Below are positions 63,819 to 64,000 of a DNA stretch of 64,000 nt, piece after piece. Below the pieces are notes generated by a model. The model saw only the letters and a list, made by a program, of their open reading frames with translations, ran no database searches and was not told the origin of the DNA. Numbering within the stretch: the stretch's first letter is position 1; every line of letters begins with the position of its first letter. Made by a program: the position numbers and the translations under genes. This DNA is from Metabacillus schmidteae. GTDB lineage: Bacteria; Bacillota; Bacilli; Bacillales; Bacillaceae. The stretch covers positions 2,484,001 to 2,548,000 of the forward strand of contig NZ_CAESCH010000001.1 of NCBI RefSeq assembly GCF_903166545.1. The letters are read 5' to 3'.

Positions 63819-64000
63819 ATTAGTACTTTTAAAACAATATATGATATCTAAATATATAAGACGATTTCACTCAAGAAAGGCTATAGAAGCATATCAACAT
63901 AAAAAAATTAAAAAGCATCTATCATTTGTTTTAAATTATTCTCCTTTTTATCAGAACTATTATCGGAATCACCAGCTTCATTGGGAAACATTACCCGTTA
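63811..64000 (+). CDS. Adenylate-forming ligase-like (F390-synthetase/CoF-synthetase-related), 3' end outside window
   Basis: First 63 residues only: MNKLVLLKQYMISKYIRRFH, then SRKAIEAYQHKKIKKHLSFV and LNYSPFYQNYYRNHQ. The S-R-x-x-I-E-x-Y-Q-x-K-x-x-K-x-H-L and S-P-F-Y pattern resembles the N-terminus of phenylacetate-CoA-ligase-like F390 synthetase-related proteins. Overlaps the end of the previous gene (8 bases); GAGGG lies upstream. Only the beginning is seen, so the call is tentative. Confidence 0.6.
   Translation, partial: MNKLVLLKQYMISKYIRRFHSRKAIEAYQHKKIKKHLSFVLNYSPFYQNYYRNHQLHWETLPV

Overview
The window is a low-GC, endospore-forming Firmicute chromosome, almost certainly Bacillaceae. 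The evidence is AGGAGG-type ribosome binding sites, frequent TTG/GTG starts, and a backbone close to the Bacillus subtilis order: rny-ymdB-spoVS, miaB-ymcA-cotE-mutS-mutL, miaA-hfq-spoVK, hflX-ynbB-glnR-glnA, lexA/yneA-yneB-ynzC, sirA-yneF, ccdA-yneI-ccdC-yneK. Sporulation genes are numerous. It is neither B. subtilis nor a typical B. cereus-group genome: korAB and a dipeptidase follow spoVS, tkt is missing between ynzC and sirA, and a large accessory block sits between topB and miaB.

Layout. 1-9145: RNase Y (5' truncated by the window edge), YmdB, SpoVS, dipeptidase, KorAB, topoisomerase III. 9278-19285: a spore-surface island. It holds a six-cupredoxin multicopper oxidase of 1221 residues that resembles MnxG, the Mn(II) oxidase of marine Bacillus spores. 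Five genes precede it (two paralogous membrane proteins, a 262-residue protein and two small beta-rich proteins in the MnxE/MnxF position). A Sco1-like copper chaperone follows, and then the only terminator of the operon. Coat-like proteins and a YheC/YheD ATP-grasp protein flank it. 19531-30173: tRNA modification, biofilm/sporulation, coat morphogenesis, mismatch repair, Hfq and SpoVK. 30404-32481: small lineage-specific genes. 32761-45214: HflX, nitrogen control (GlnR/GlnA with two operators), the SOS block (lexA, yneA, yneB, ynzC), sirA, the ccd genes and small membrane or sporulation proteins. Two of these genes (a Spo0E-like phosphatase and, further on, a SinI-like antirepressor) are very short.

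45337-51700: a putative structured RNA, then a sugar/polyol catabolism region (two TIM-barrel isomerases, a Gfo/Idh dehydrogenase, an AraC regulator, a zinc polyol dehydrogenase). The genes carry partial cre-like sites. 51771-58878: a riboswitch-rich stretch. A SAM riboswitch and a cobalamin riboswitch in tandem, each with its own terminator, precede metE. A second PRPP synthetase gene carries a PurR box. A yybP-ykoY (Mn2+) riboswitch with two consecutive terminators stands upstream of a kinase-like gene rather than an obvious metal exporter. 59861-64000: a tightly overlapping KAS III / ATP-grasp / SDR / metallo-beta-lactamase / adenylate-ligase-like operon that runs out of the window and looks like a pathway for an unidentified acyl-derived product.

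The strongest candidates for new biology are four. One is the Mnx-like operon with its permuted copper-ligand order. Another is the minus-strand RNA at 45337-45436, which has promoter, closed stem and perfect terminator. The third is the Mn2+ riboswitch in front of a kinase. The fourth is the KAS III operon. No tRNA, rRNA, CRISPR array or insertion sequence was recognised.
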